From Lentzea pudingi (GTDB lineage: Bacteria; Actinomycetota; Actinomycetes; Mycobacteriales; Pseudonocardiaceae): a stretch of DNA of 64,000 nucleotides. The notes under the pieces were generated by a model. That model saw only the letters and a list, made by a program, of their open reading frames with translations. It was not told the DNA's origin and did no database searches. This document shows, piece after piece, positions 16,843 through 24,747 of this stretch; position 1 is the stretch's first letter; each line of letters begins with the position of its first letter. The stretch spans positions 1 through 64,000 of the forward strand of contig NZ_BMNC01000001.1 in NCBI RefSeq assembly GCF_014646255.1. The letters are read 5' to 3'. The translations under genes were made by a program, and so were the position numbers.

Positions 16843-18351
16843 GTGCCTGTCGGAACCTCTTCTGCTGCCCTGAATCTGGCCTCGCACCTCGAACCGGCGC
16901 AGCTCGAGCTCGCCCGCGACCCGCTGCACGTCGCACTGCCGGCGGACGTGCGCGCGCGGATCGCGCGCTGTCGCGAGTTCGTGCTCGAAGTCAGCGCTTC
17001 CGGACGCCCGATCTACGGTGTCACAACGGGTTTCGGCCCGCTGGTCGAGTTCGCGGGCCGCGCGGACAGCGCCAGCCAGTGCGACAACACCATAATCCAC
17101 CTCATAGTCGGCCACGGTGAGCTGCTACCGCCAGCCGTGGCTCGTGCGGCCGTGCTCGCCCGGCTTTTCTCGTTGGCGCAAGGGCGATCCGGAGTGTCCC
17201 AGCAGGTCGTGGACTCGCTGACTGCCATGCTGGACACCGAGTTCGCCCCAGCGGTACCACGATTGGGGTCGGTCGGCGCGAGTGGTGATCTCCAGCCGCT
17301 CGCCTACGTGGCACATGCGTTGCGCGGTAACGGTAACGCGTTCTTCCAAGGAAGACTGATGCCCGCCGGGGAAGCGCTCACACGGGCCGGGCTGGTCGAG
17401 CTCGTGCTCGACGGACGGGACGCGCTCGCGTTGGTGAACGGCACCTCGGTGACGGCCGCGGCGCTCGGACTCGCTGTCGCGCAGGCGGTCCGTGCGCGCC
17501 GGACGGCGGAGTTGTTGTCCGCCTTGATGACCGACGTCCTGGGGTGCGGCACCGAGTTCACGTCGGTTGGACTACTGGCCGCGTTCGGGCATCCGGACGT
17601 CGCTGAAACGGGTGCGTCCATCAGGACGTGGCTCGAAGGCAGTAGGCCATCCGGTGAGCGGTCGCTCCAAGAGCCGTACAGCATCCGTTGCACACCACAG
17701 CTGATCGGCGCGGCCCGCACGAGCGTGCGGCACGCGGACGAGGTGGTGCGCCGCGACCTGAACGGCGTGAGCGACAACCCGTTGTTCTTCCCGGAGACCG
17801 GGGAGGTCGTGCACGGCGGCAACTTCTTCGGCCAGCCCAGCGCCTTCGCGGCCGATCAGCTCAACGTCGCCCTGGTGCAGCTGGGCAACCTGGCCGAACG
17901 CCAGCTGGACCTGCTGGTGGATCCCCACCGCACCAACGGGTTGCCGCCGATGCTGAGCCCGCTGCCCGGTCAGCACCACGCGTTGCAGGGCGTGCAGCTC
18001 TCGATGACCGCCACCGTCGCCGCGATGCGCAGGGCCGCCGCGCCCGCCTCGATGCAGAGCCTGCCGACGAACCTGCACAACCAGGACGTCGTCCCGTTCG
18101 GCACCCAGGCCGCGCTCACCGCGCTGGACCAGGCGAGGTTGCTGCGGTACCTGCACGCCGGGGTCGCGATCGCGTTGCGCCAGGCCGTGCACGTCGGTGC
18201 GCGCCGCCCGCAGGCGCCCCGGCTCGCGGCGGTGTTCGACCGGTTGGCGCTGGAGGTGCCGCCGATCGTGGAAGATCGGCCGCTGGACGTCTCGCTGGGC
18301 CGGGTGGCGGACGTCCTCGACGCCCTCGTGTCCGAAGTGGAGGGTGTTTGA
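16843..18351 (+). CDS. Aromatic amino acid ammonia-lyase, tyrosine type (MIO enzyme)
   Basis: A 502-residue HAL/PAL/TAL-family protein. The Ala146-Ser147-Gly148 triad in GSVGASGDLQPLAYVA forms the MIO electrophile, and GRPIYGVTTGFGPLV carries the catalytic Tyr. The selectivity pair is His86-Leu87 (IIHLIVGHG), as in bacterial tyrosine ammonia-lyases, rather than the Phe-Leu pair of phenylalanine ammonia-lyases. NGTS, EPYSIRC, SDNPLFF and HGGNFFGQP are conserved. It should convert L-tyrosine (or L-DOPA) to p-coumarate (or caffeate) plus ammonia; a 2,3-aminomutase cannot be excluded. Its TGA overlaps the next ATG (TGATG). ATG/GTG choice: GTG 16843 follows AGGAGG. Confidence 0.88.
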   Translation: MPVGTSSAALNLASHLEPAQLELARDPLHVALPADVRARIARCREFVLEVSASGRPIYGVTTGFGPLVEFAGRADSASQCDNTIIHLIVGHGELLPPAVARAAVLARLFSLAQGRSGVSQQVVDSLTAMLDTEFAPAVPRLGSVGASGDLQPLAYVAHALRGNGNAFFQGRLMPAGEALTRAGLVELVLDGRDALALVNGTSVTAAALGLAVAQAVRARRTAELLSALMTDVLGCGTEFTSVGLLAAFGHPDVAETGASIRTWLEGSRPSGERSLQEPYSIRCTPQLIGAARTSVRHADEVVRRDLNGVSDNPLFFPETGEVVHGGNFFGQPSAFAADQLNVALVQLGNLAERQLDLLVDPHRTNGLPPMLSPLPGQHHALQGVQLSMTATVAAMRRAAAPASMQSLPTNLHNQDVVPFGTQAALTALDQARLLRYLHAGVAIALRQAVHVGARRPQAPRLAAVFDRLALEVPPIVEDRPLDVSLGRVADVLDALVSEVEGV

Positions 18352-19109
18352 TGAGTGCTCCCGTCTGTCTCCCCGCGTGGGGGCACACCTGGGTGGACCT
18401 GCCGGTGCTGCGAATGCCGATGCCGGGCACGGAACTGATTCCGTGCGCGGACGGCTGCTTCCAGCTCCCGATCTCCATCCGCACACCGGAGGATCCGGTG
18501 GAACACGCGGTGCACCGGTGGTTCCTCGGCCATCACGGCGCGTTCCTGGTCTGGAAGTTTCTTTCGGCTTCACTCGATCGGCTGATACGTGAGCCTGATT
18601 CGCGGTCAGTCCGCCTCGCTGCGCTTGGATACGACGCGTACTCGGTGATGCTCGCCTATTCGGGCAGTTGTTCCCGTGAGATGTACGAGGACGTCATCCG
18701 GCCGATGATGGTGACGTTCGACCCGGCGTTCAGCGGGCGGTGGGCACGTGACTACGAGCCCCTGCCAGACCTGTTGCGCCGGGCTCGTGCCGCACTGGGG
18801 CCTGTGGCGGCCGAACCGCTCTCCTCCGCGAGCAAGGCGAACCTGGTGGCACACATGGAGGTCATGCGCAGGCTCGTGCCCGGCGGCCCGTCGCTGCTGC
18901 GCGAGTCCGGCCGGTCGCGCACGACCACCACCGACGCCGAGCGCGCCCGGTTCGACGAGTTCTTCCTCGTCAGCCGGGAGAACGTGTGCGTGAGCCGCTA
19001 CCGCGCCCACCGCGCCGCCGTCTTGTCCGCGATCGGTCACGACCTCGCGAAACACCCGCTGAGGAGCGAGCACGGCGAGACACTCAGGACGTTCGCCACC
19101 CGACTATGA
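18351..19109 (+). CDS. Putative heme-dependent aromatic oxygenase (tyrosine-hydroxylase/TDO-like fold)
   Basis: A 252-residue, mostly helical soluble protein that I do not recognise with certainty. Two features recall the histidine-ligated heme-dependent aromatic oxygenase superfamily (tryptophan 2,3-dioxygenase, L-tyrosine 3-hydroxylase). One is LGHHGAFLVWKFLSASLDRL (His61-His62), resembling the TDO helix HQxxELWFKxILxELD. The other is RYRAHRAAVLSAIG (His220), resembling the proximal-heme-ligand segment RxxHxxxVxRxIG. The middle has YSGSCSREMYEDVIRPMM and FSGRWARDYEPLP. The TGATG junction with the lyase and the O-methyltransferase 13 bp downstream suggest action on tyrosine or a coumarate. 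An unrelated fold remains possible. Confidence 0.5.
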   Translation: MSAPVCLPAWGHTWVDLPVLRMPMPGTELIPCADGCFQLPISIRTPEDPVEHAVHRWFLGHHGAFLVWKFLSASLDRLIREPDSRSVRLAALGYDAYSVMLAYSGSCSREMYEDVIRPMMVTFDPAFSGRWARDYEPLPDLLRRARAALGPVAAEPLSSASKANLVAHMEVMRRLVPGGPSLLRESGRSRTTTTDAERARFDEFFLVSRENVCVSRYRAHRAAVLSAIGHDLAKHPLRSEHGETLRTFATRL

Positions 19110-19122
19110 GAGAAGGCCGCGC

Positions 19123-19779
19123 GTGAACGACTTCAAGGCCGTGGTCATGACCCCGCAGATCTACCGCTACGTGCGCGAGCAGGCAGGCCGGCCCAGCGCG
19201 GTGCAGGAGAAGCTCATCGCCCGCACGCTGGAGCTCGGCGACTCGGCGGAGATGCAGATCCCGCACGAGCAGGCGGTGCTGCTGTCGTTGCTGGTCAAGC
19301 TCACCGGCGCGCAGACCGTGGTCGAGGTCGGCACGTACACGGGGTACTCCACGCTGGCGTTCGCGCAGGCACTTCCCCCGTCCGGCAAGGTCATCACCTG
19401 CGACGTCTCCGCCGAGTGGACCGCGATCGCCGAGGAGGCGTGGCAGGCGGCGGGCGTGCGCGACCGGATCGAGCTGAGACTCGGCGCGGCCGCCCAGACG
19501 CTGGCCGAGATGCCGGAGGAACCCGTCATCGACCTGGTCTTCATCGACGCGGACAAGGTCGGGTACGTCCACTACTGGGACCTGCTGGTGCCGCGTGTCC
19601 GCCAAGGCGGCCTGCTGCTCGCCGACAACACCCTTTACTACGGCGAGGCCGCCGCCGAGCAGCCGGAGGGCAACGCCGCCGCGATCGACGCCTTCAACAG
19701 GTTCGTGCGCGCCGACCCGCGCGTCGAGGCGGTGCTCGTGCCCATCGCGGACGGGCTGACCATGGCCCGCAAGCGGTGA
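19123..19779 (+). CDS. Cation-dependent class I O-methyltransferase (CCoAOMT-like)
   Basis: A 218-residue SAM methyltransferase of the caffeoyl-CoA/catechol O-methyltransferase family. SAM binding is shown by VVEVGTYTGYSTLAFA. Metal-binding residues are in VFIDADKVGYVHYWDLL and LLLADNTLYYG. The N-terminal EKLIARTLELGDSAEMQIPHEQAVLLSLLVKLTGA is the usual lid region. Such enzymes methylate one hydroxyl of a catechol. In this operon a catechol could come from hydroxylation of tyrosine or p-coumarate by the preceding protein. GTG 19123 has a purine-rich upstream (GAGAGAAGG). Confidence 0.9.
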   Translation: MNDFKAVVMTPQIYRYVREQAGRPSAVQEKLIARTLELGDSAEMQIPHEQAVLLSLLVKLTGAQTVVEVGTYTGYSTLAFAQALPPSGKVITCDVSAEWTAIAEEAWQAAGVRDRIELRLGAAAQTLAEMPEEPVIDLVFIDADKVGYVHYWDLLVPRVRQGGLLLADNTLYYGEAAAEQPEGNAAAIDAFNRFVRADPRVEAVLVPIADGLTMARKR

Positions 19780-19790
19780 GGTTGTGGGCA

Positions 19791-19806
19791 TACCGACCGG
19801 TCGGTA
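19791..19806. promoter_or_regulatory. Perfect 16-bp palindrome, probable TetR operator
   Basis: TACCGACCGGTCGGTA is a perfect inverted repeat of the ACCGACCGGTCGGT type bound by many TetR-family repressors. It lies 34 bp before the ATG of the F420-type oxidoreductase gene and upstream of the tetR gene in the same run of genes, so autoregulation is likely. Confidence 0.7.
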
Positions 19807-19840
19807 GGGTGGCGGCGAAGCTGCTCACCTGGAGGCGTTC

Positions 19841-20791
19841 ATGGCTCGTTGGGGAATCACGCTGCCGTTGATCGGCGTGCCGGTGCTGGAGCACCGCGCG
19901 CTGGTGTCCGAGCTCGCCGGGCTCGGCTACACGGACGTGTGGTCGGCCGAGACGACGGGCACCGACGCGTTCACGCCGCTCGCCCTGGCCGCGCAGTGGT
20001 CCTCCGAACTGCGCTTCGGCCCGGCGATCGCGCCCGTCTACACGCGCGGCCCCGCCACCCTGGCGATGACCGCCGCGACGCTCGCGGAGGTGACCGGTGG
20101 CCGGTTCGTGCTGGGCATCGGCTCGTCGTCGCCCGCGATCGTGCAGCGCTGGAACGCGATCCCGTTCGAGGAGCCGTTCAAACGCACCCGCGACACGCTG
20201 CGCTTCCTGAAGGCCGCGCTCGCGGGCGAGAAGGTCTCCGCCGACTACGACACGTTCTCGGTGAAGGGGTTCAAGCTGGAGCGCCCGCCGGCGGAGAAGG
20301 TGCCGATCATGCTCGCGGCGCTGCGCCCGAACATGCTGCGCCTGGCCGGTCGCGAGGCCGACGGCGCGATCACGAACTGGCTGGCCGCCTCCGACGTGCC
20401 GCAGGTGCGCGCGGAACTGGGCGACGCCGAGCTCGCGGCACGGATCTTCGTCTGCCCGACCGAGGACGCCGACGCCGCGCGGGCGCTGGGCCGCATGCTG
20501 ATCAGCACCTACCTGACCGTGCCCGCCTACGCGGCGTTCCACGACTGGCTGGGCCGCGGCGAGGCGCTGCGGCCGATGCACGAGGCGTGGGCCGCGGGCG
20601 ACCGCAAGGCCGCGTCGAAGTCGATCCCGGACGAGGTCGTGGACGCGCTCGTCGTGCACGGGTCGCCCGACCAATGCCGTGACCGCGTCGCCGAGTACCA
20701 GGCGAACGGCGTCGACACCCCGATCATCGCGCTGCTCCCGACCGGTGGGGACCAGGTCGAGCAAGTGCGCGCGCTCGCACCCAAGAGGTGA
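19841..20791 (+). CDS. LLM-class F420-dependent oxidoreductase
   Basis: A 316-residue luciferase-like monooxygenase-fold protein. It begins GITLPLIGVPVLEHRALVSELAGLGYTDVWSAET and has GGRFVLGIGSSSPAIVQRWN and VPIMLAALRPNMLRLAGREADGAITNW, a pattern typical of F420H2-dependent hydride-transfer enzymes of actinobacteria (TIGR03854-like). The substrate is unknown. The stop is 3 bp from the tetR start; the palindromic operator lies upstream. Confidence 0.88.
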   Translation: MARWGITLPLIGVPVLEHRALVSELAGLGYTDVWSAETTGTDAFTPLALAAQWSSELRFGPAIAPVYTRGPATLAMTAATLAEVTGGRFVLGIGSSSPAIVQRWNAIPFEEPFKRTRDTLRFLKAALAGEKVSADYDTFSVKGFKLERPPAEKVPIMLAALRPNMLRLAGREADGAITNWLAASDVPQVRAELGDAELAARIFVCPTEDADAARALGRMLISTYLTVPAYAAFHDWLGRGEALRPMHEAWAAGDRKAASKSIPDEVVDALVVHGSPDQCRDRVAEYQANGVDTPIIALLPTGGDQVEQVRALAPKR

Positions 20792-20794
20792 CCG

Positions 20795-21367
20795 ATGTCC
20801 AGCACGACCGAGCAGAAGATCATCGACGCGGCCGTGCGCCTGTTCGCGTCGCAGGGCTACGACGCGACCTCGGTGCAGGAGATCGTCAACGCCGCCGGCA
20901 TCACCAAGGGCGCGCTCTACCACTACTTCCGCTCCAAGGACGACCTGCTGTTCGAGATCTACCGGCTGCTGATCACGGCCCAGGCAGCCGACATGGACCG
21001 GATCATCGGGCTCGGCCTGCCCGCAGGCGAGACGGTGCGCGAGATCCTCGCGTCGCTCGTCTCGTCGACGGCCGAACGGGTCGACGAGACGGCGGTGTTC
21101 GTCCGCGAGCTGCACCGGCTCGGCGAGGAGCGGATGACGGACTTCCGCGCCGAACGCCGCCGCTACCACGAGACGTTCCTCGCGGTCGTGGAGAAGGGGC
21201 AGGCGGACGGCGAGTTCAGCTCACTGGTCCCCGCCGACACGGTGGTGCGGATCGCGCTCGGGGTCGTGAACCAGCTGCCGATGTGGTTCCGGCCGGACGG
21301 GTCGAAGACACCAGGTCAGCTGGCCGGGGAGATCGGGGACTTCGTGCTGGCGGGCTTGGCGGCATGA
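20795..21367 (+). CDS. TetR/AcrR-family transcriptional regulator
   Basis: A 190-residue regulator. The N-terminal HTH is KIIDAAVRLFASQGYDATSVQEIVNAAGITKGALYHYFRSKDDLLFEIY (residues 8-56). The C-terminal ligand domain resembles TetR_C_33/KstR2-like regulators of acyl-CoA and lipid genes. Its stop overlaps the next ATG (ATGA), so it is co-translated with the second oxidoreductase. It probably represses the three-gene unit through the palindrome at 19791-19806. Confidence 0.92.
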   Translation: MSSTTEQKIIDAAVRLFASQGYDATSVQEIVNAAGITKGALYHYFRSKDDLLFEIYRLLITAQAADMDRIIGLGLPAGETVREILASLVSSTAERVDETAVFVRELHRLGEERMTDFRAERRRYHETFLAVVEKGQADGEFSSLVPADTVVRIALGVVNQLPMWFRPDGSKTPGQLAGEIGDFVLAGLAA

Positions 21368-22278
21368 GGGTCGGCCTCGCCCTGCCCCAGTACGGCCGCT
21401 TCGCCGACCCGGCCGTCACGCTGCGGGTGGCCGCCGAGGCGGAGGCCATGGGCTTCGACAGCCTGTGGGTGGGCGACCGGCTGCTGCTCCCGACCGCGCC
21501 GCGCGACCGCTACGTCAGCCGCGACGGCGTCGTCCCCACCGAGTACGAGAACTTCCTGGACCCGCTGACCCTGCTCGCCGCGGTGGCGGCGACGACCTCG
21601 CGGGCCAGGCTCGGCACGAGCACCCTCAACGCGCTCTGGCAGCCACCCGCGCTGCTCGCCCGCACCGTGACCACGCTCGACCAGCTCAGCGGCGGCCGGA
21701 TCGACCTCGGCATCGGCGCCGGGTGGTCGCGCGACGAGTACCAGGCGGCCGGTGTGCCGTGGGCGGGCCGCGGTGCCCGGCTGGAGGAGACGCTCGACGT
21801 GCTGGACGCCTTCTGGGCGGACGGTCACCTGGTGGCGCACGAAGGTCCGTTGTGGACGGTGCCGGAGTCGGTGGTGAGGGCCAGGCCCGTGCAACGCCCG
21901 CGTCCGCCCGTGCTGCTCGCGGGACTGGTACCGGCGGCGTTCACCCGCGTCGCGCGGCGCGCGGACGGCTGGCTCGCCGTCGGCCTGCCGCTGCCGGCGC
22001 TCACCGCGACCATCGCGTCGATCCGCAAGCAGGCCGGGTCGTACGGCCGCGACCCGGACGCGCTGCGGTTCCCGTTGCGGATCAACCCGCACGTCACCAC
22101 CGAGAAGGCCGACCCGGCGCACGTGCCGCACACCGGCACCGTCGGGCAGCTCGCGGACTACGCGCGGACGGTCGACGGGGTCGTGGACGAAATGTTCGCC
22201 GACTTCCAGCAGACCGCGGGATCAGTCGACGAGTACCTGGACCTCGCGGGGGAGTTGCTCGCCGCTCTCCGGAGGTAA
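21364..22278 (+). CDS. LLM-class F420-dependent oxidoreductase
   Basis: A 304-residue luciferase-like protein beginning MRVGLALPQYGRFADPAVTLRVAAEAEAMGFDSLWVGDRLLLP. It continues with RARLGTSTLNALWQPPALLARTVTTLDQLSGGRIDLGIGAGWSRDEYQAAGVPW, a canonical F420-binding layout (TIGR03619-like). It is not a recent duplicate of the gene at 19841, as the two differ throughout. The substrate is unknown. ATG 21364 overlaps the tetR stop. Confidence 0.88.
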   Translation: MRVGLALPQYGRFADPAVTLRVAAEAEAMGFDSLWVGDRLLLPTAPRDRYVSRDGVVPTEYENFLDPLTLLAAVAATTSRARLGTSTLNALWQPPALLARTVTTLDQLSGGRIDLGIGAGWSRDEYQAAGVPWAGRGARLEETLDVLDAFWADGHLVAHEGPLWTVPESVVRARPVQRPRPPVLLAGLVPAAFTRVARRADGWLAVGLPLPALTATIASIRKQAGSYGRDPDALRFPLRINPHVTTEKADPAHVPHTGTVGQLADYARTVDGVVDEMFADFQQTAGSVDEYLDLAGELLAALRR

Positions 22279-22320
22279 CGACGGCTCAGGGGAGATCGAC
22301 ACCTCCGGTGAGGGGGTCCC

Positions 22321-22824
22321 ATGTCGCACCAGCCACCGGAGTACGGCCTCGCACCGCCGTTGCACGGCGACGCGCCCAAGACGCGGACAGGCCCGTGGAT
22401 CTTCCTGCTCGTCCTCGCACTGCTGGCCGTCGGCGGCGTGGTGTACGGGCCTCGGGTGTTCGACGCGGCCCGCAACGCCGTCCAGACCGCCGAACCCGAG
22501 CCCGCGCCGCCGCCCGCGGTGGTGCCCGAACCTCCCGCCGCACCGGCGAAACGGGTGGTCGTGTTCGAGGTGACCGGCACGGGCAAGGCCTTCAACGTCA
22601 CCGCGACCGTCGGCACGTCCATCCACAACGAGTCGAGCGTGACGCTGCCGTGGACGCGCACCGTCGAGGTGCCCGCGGACACCGCCTCCAAGTCCGTGAT
22701 GCTCGTCGTGGTCGCGGGCCCGGACGGCGCCGAGGTGCACGGCAAGTACACCGTCGACGGCGCGACTGTCCGCGAGGGCAAGGCTTCCGGGCCCTACGGC
22801 GTGCTGACGATCACCGACTCCTGA
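22321..22824 (+). CDS. Small single-pass membrane protein, MmpS-like
   Basis: A 167-residue protein. The cytoplasmic N-terminus is Pro-rich, TM lies at residues 24-43 (GPWIFLLVLALLAVGGVVYG), a Pro/Ala/Glu linker follows (EPEPAPPPAVVPEPPAAP), and then a beta-rich extracytoplasmic domain of about 95 residues (VVVFEVTGTGKAFNVTATVGTS ... LPWTRTVEVPAD). This is the architecture of actinobacterial MmpS proteins that partner MmpL transporters, but no mmpL gene is nearby. GTG/ATG: ATG 22321 follows GGTGAGGGGG. The 3' end overlaps the convergent bcp gene by 14 bp. Confidence 0.6.
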   Translation: MSHQPPEYGLAPPLHGDAPKTRTGPWIFLLVLALLAVGGVVYGPRVFDAARNAVQTAEPEPAPPPAVVPEPPAAPAKRVVVFEVTGTGKAFNVTATVGTSIHNESSVTLPWTRTVEVPADTASKSVMLVVVAGPDGAEVHGKYTVDGATVREGKASGPYGVLTITDS

Positions 22825-23260
22825 GTGCCTCCAGCGCCTTGTCCGCGTGCGCGTTCATCGAGAACTCGCTCTTGATCACCTCGATGATCTCGCGGCCGGT
22901 GCCGATGACGAACGTGTGCCGCTTGACCGGGATCGGCCCGAACCTGCGCTTGACCCCGAACAGCTCCGCGACCTCGCCTGCCACGTCGGCGAGCAGCGGG
23001 TAGTCGAAGCCGTTCAGCTCCGCGAACTCCTTCTGCGTCGCCACGTCGTCGCGCGAGATGCCGACGCGCTGCGCGCCCGCCTGCGCGAACTCGCTCGCCA
23101 GGTCGCGGAAGTGGCAGCTCTGCGCGGTGCACCCGGACGTCATCGCGGCGGGGTAGAAGAACAGCACGACCGGGCCGTTCCCGAGCAGTTCGGAGAGCTT
23201 GCGCTCGGTGCCGTCCTGGTCGGGCAGGGAGAAGTCGGGGGCGAGGTCGCCGGGCTTCAT
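22811..23260 (-). CDS. bcp: Peroxiredoxin, Bcp/PrxQ type
   Basis: A 149-residue thiol peroxidase. KPGDLAPDFSLPDQDG opens the thioredoxin fold. FYPAAMTSGCTAQSC carries the peroxidatic Cys and, five residues later, a second Cys, the PrxQ arrangement. LFGVKRRFGPIPVKRHTFVIG is typical of the family. It reduces hydroperoxides using thioredoxin. ATG 23260 begins at the conserved N-terminus; the open frame continues upstream but without homology. It is divergent from the LacI gene with only 22 bp between starts, so at least one of the two mRNAs is probably leaderless. Confidence 0.9.
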   Translation of the reverse strand: MKPGDLAPDFSLPDQDGTERKLSELLGNGPVVLFFYPAAMTSGCTAQSCHFRDLASEFAQAGAQRVGISRDDVATQKEFAELNGFDYPLLADVAGEVAELFGVKRRFGPIPVKRHTFVIGTGREIIEVIKSEFSMNAHADKALEALRSR

Positions 23261-23282
23261 GGATCTCCAATACGCTCGGGCC

Positions 23283-24203
23283 GTGACCAGCATGTCCGAC
23301 GTGGCCAAGGCCGCAGGGGTGTCCGCTGCGACCGTATCGCGTGCCCTGCGGGGCGAACCGGGCGTGTCCGAGGCGACCAGGCAGCACGTGAGCGAGATCG
23401 CCCGGCGGATGAAGTACGCGATCGCGCGCGACGCCTCCTCTTTGGCCGGTGGCCGCCGGTACGCGATCGCGGTGCTGACGTCCGAGGTGAGCCCGGTGCT
23501 CGCGGGCGCGGAGGGCGCGTTGCGGCAGGCCGGCTACGACGTGCTGCTCTACGTGCTGGGTGACGCGGACGGGCGCGCGAAGTTCTTCGGCGAGCTCCCG
23601 CTGGGCCGCCGTGTGGACGGTGTGCTGCTGCTGTCGATGTCGCTGTCCTCGGCGGAGCGGACGGCGTTGGAGTCGTTGGAGGTCCCGCACGTCACGGTCG
23701 ACGACACCGATCTGCGCCACGCGCTGCAGACCGCTGTCTCGCACCTGCTGACCCTGGGGCACCGCGACGTGGCGCTGGTGCTCGCCGACGGCGTGGACGA
23801 GTCGTACGACGAGATCCTGGTCGCCGCCGGGCTCTCCGTGCGTCCTGAGTGGACGGTGTGGTGCTCGCCGACCGTCGACGGCGGCGAGCAGGTGGTCGAC
23901 GTCCTGCTCGACGGCGAACGCCTGCCCACCGCGGTGATCAGCTCGAACGGCGCCGCGGCGGTCGGGATCTTCCTGCGCATGCAGCGGGACGGGCGCGCGG
24001 TGCCGGACGAGGTGTCGATCGTGTCGCTGGACGGGCAGGAGCTCACCCGCGTCGTCGGGCTGACCTCCGTCGAGGGGGCGGCCAAGGAGCAGGGGGAGCG
24101 GGCCGTCGCCGACCTGTTCACGCTGATCAGGGGCGGGGAGATCGAACCGGCGGAGCACCCGGTGCGGCTGGTCGTGCGCAACTCCAGCGGGCCGGTCGCC
24201 TGA
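23283..24203 (+). CDS. LacI-family transcriptional regulator
   Basis: A 306-residue regulator. The N-terminal HTH plus hinge is MSDVAKAAGVSAATVSRALRG ... VSEIARRMKYAIARDASSLAGG. A periplasmic-binding-protein-like effector domain follows (YAIAVLTSEVSPVLAGAEGALRQAGYDVLLYVL). It is shorter than the usual 330-340 residues, mainly in the second half. GTG 23283 is chosen because the HTH starts three residues later. The target is unknown; the adjacent ridA gene is 13 bp downstream. Confidence 0.9.
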   Translation: MTSMSDVAKAAGVSAATVSRALRGEPGVSEATRQHVSEIARRMKYAIARDASSLAGGRRYAIAVLTSEVSPVLAGAEGALRQAGYDVLLYVLGDADGRAKFFGELPLGRRVDGVLLLSMSLSSAERTALESLEVPHVTVDDTDLRHALQTAVSHLLTLGHRDVALVLADGVDESYDEILVAAGLSVRPEWTVWCSPTVDGGEQVVDVLLDGERLPTAVISSNGAAAVGIFLRMQRDGRAVPDEVSIVSLDGQELTRVVGLTSVEGAAKEQGERAVADLFTLIRGGEIEPAEHPVRLVVRNSSGPVA

Positions 24204-24216
24204 GTACTGTGGCGCC

Positions 24217-24642
24217 ATGCCCGTCCCAGAGCGCCTGACCGAGCTCCCCGACCTGCCCACCACCCCCGGCTACGCCCACGCCGTGACGGTCACCGGCACG
24301 CTCGCGTTCGTCTCCGGTCAGGTCGCGGTCGACGCCAGGGGCTGCGTGGTCGGGGTGGACGACCTGGCGGCGCAGACGCGGCAGGCGCTGGGCAATCTTC
24401 ATCACATCATTCGAGGTTTGGGCGCGAACTGGTCGGATGTCGTCAAGTTCACCTGGTTCGTCATCGACGCCTCGGACGTGCAGACCATTCGCGACGTGCG
24501 TGACGAGATCCTGCGTCCCGTGCTGGGGGACGTGCCCAACCCGGCCAGCACGCTGGTTCAGGTCGCCGCCTTGTTCGGGCCCGACTTCCTGGTCGAGGTC
24601 GAAGCCGTCGTGGCTGTTCCACGAGAAGCATCGGATGTCTAA
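24217..24642 (+). CDS. RidA/YjgF-family protein
   Basis: A 141-residue RidA-superfamily protein. VTVTGTLAFVSGQVAVDARG is the conserved strand-loop, with QTRQALGNLHHIIRGLGANWSDVVKFTWFVID and PASTLVQVAALFGPDFLVEVEAVVAV. True RidA enzymes hydrolyse reactive enamines and need an Arg in the C-terminal NxxxR motif. Here that region reads PNPASTLVQV with no Arg, so imine deaminase activity is doubtful; it may belong to one of the Rid1-7 subgroups with other roles. Confidence 0.88.
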   Translation: MPVPERLTELPDLPTTPGYAHAVTVTGTLAFVSGQVAVDARGCVVGVDDLAAQTRQALGNLHHIIRGLGANWSDVVKFTWFVIDASDVQTIRDVRDEILRPVLGDVPNPASTLVQVAALFGPDFLVEVEAVVAVPREASDV

Positions 24643-24747
24643 GTGAATGCATCTCTGCGTAGGTGTCCCGACCGGCCTGCACCCTTCGGGTGACCAGGGA
24701 CCATTTGCTCTGGTAATGCGGACCGGGCTGTGACATAGGTTGTAGTT

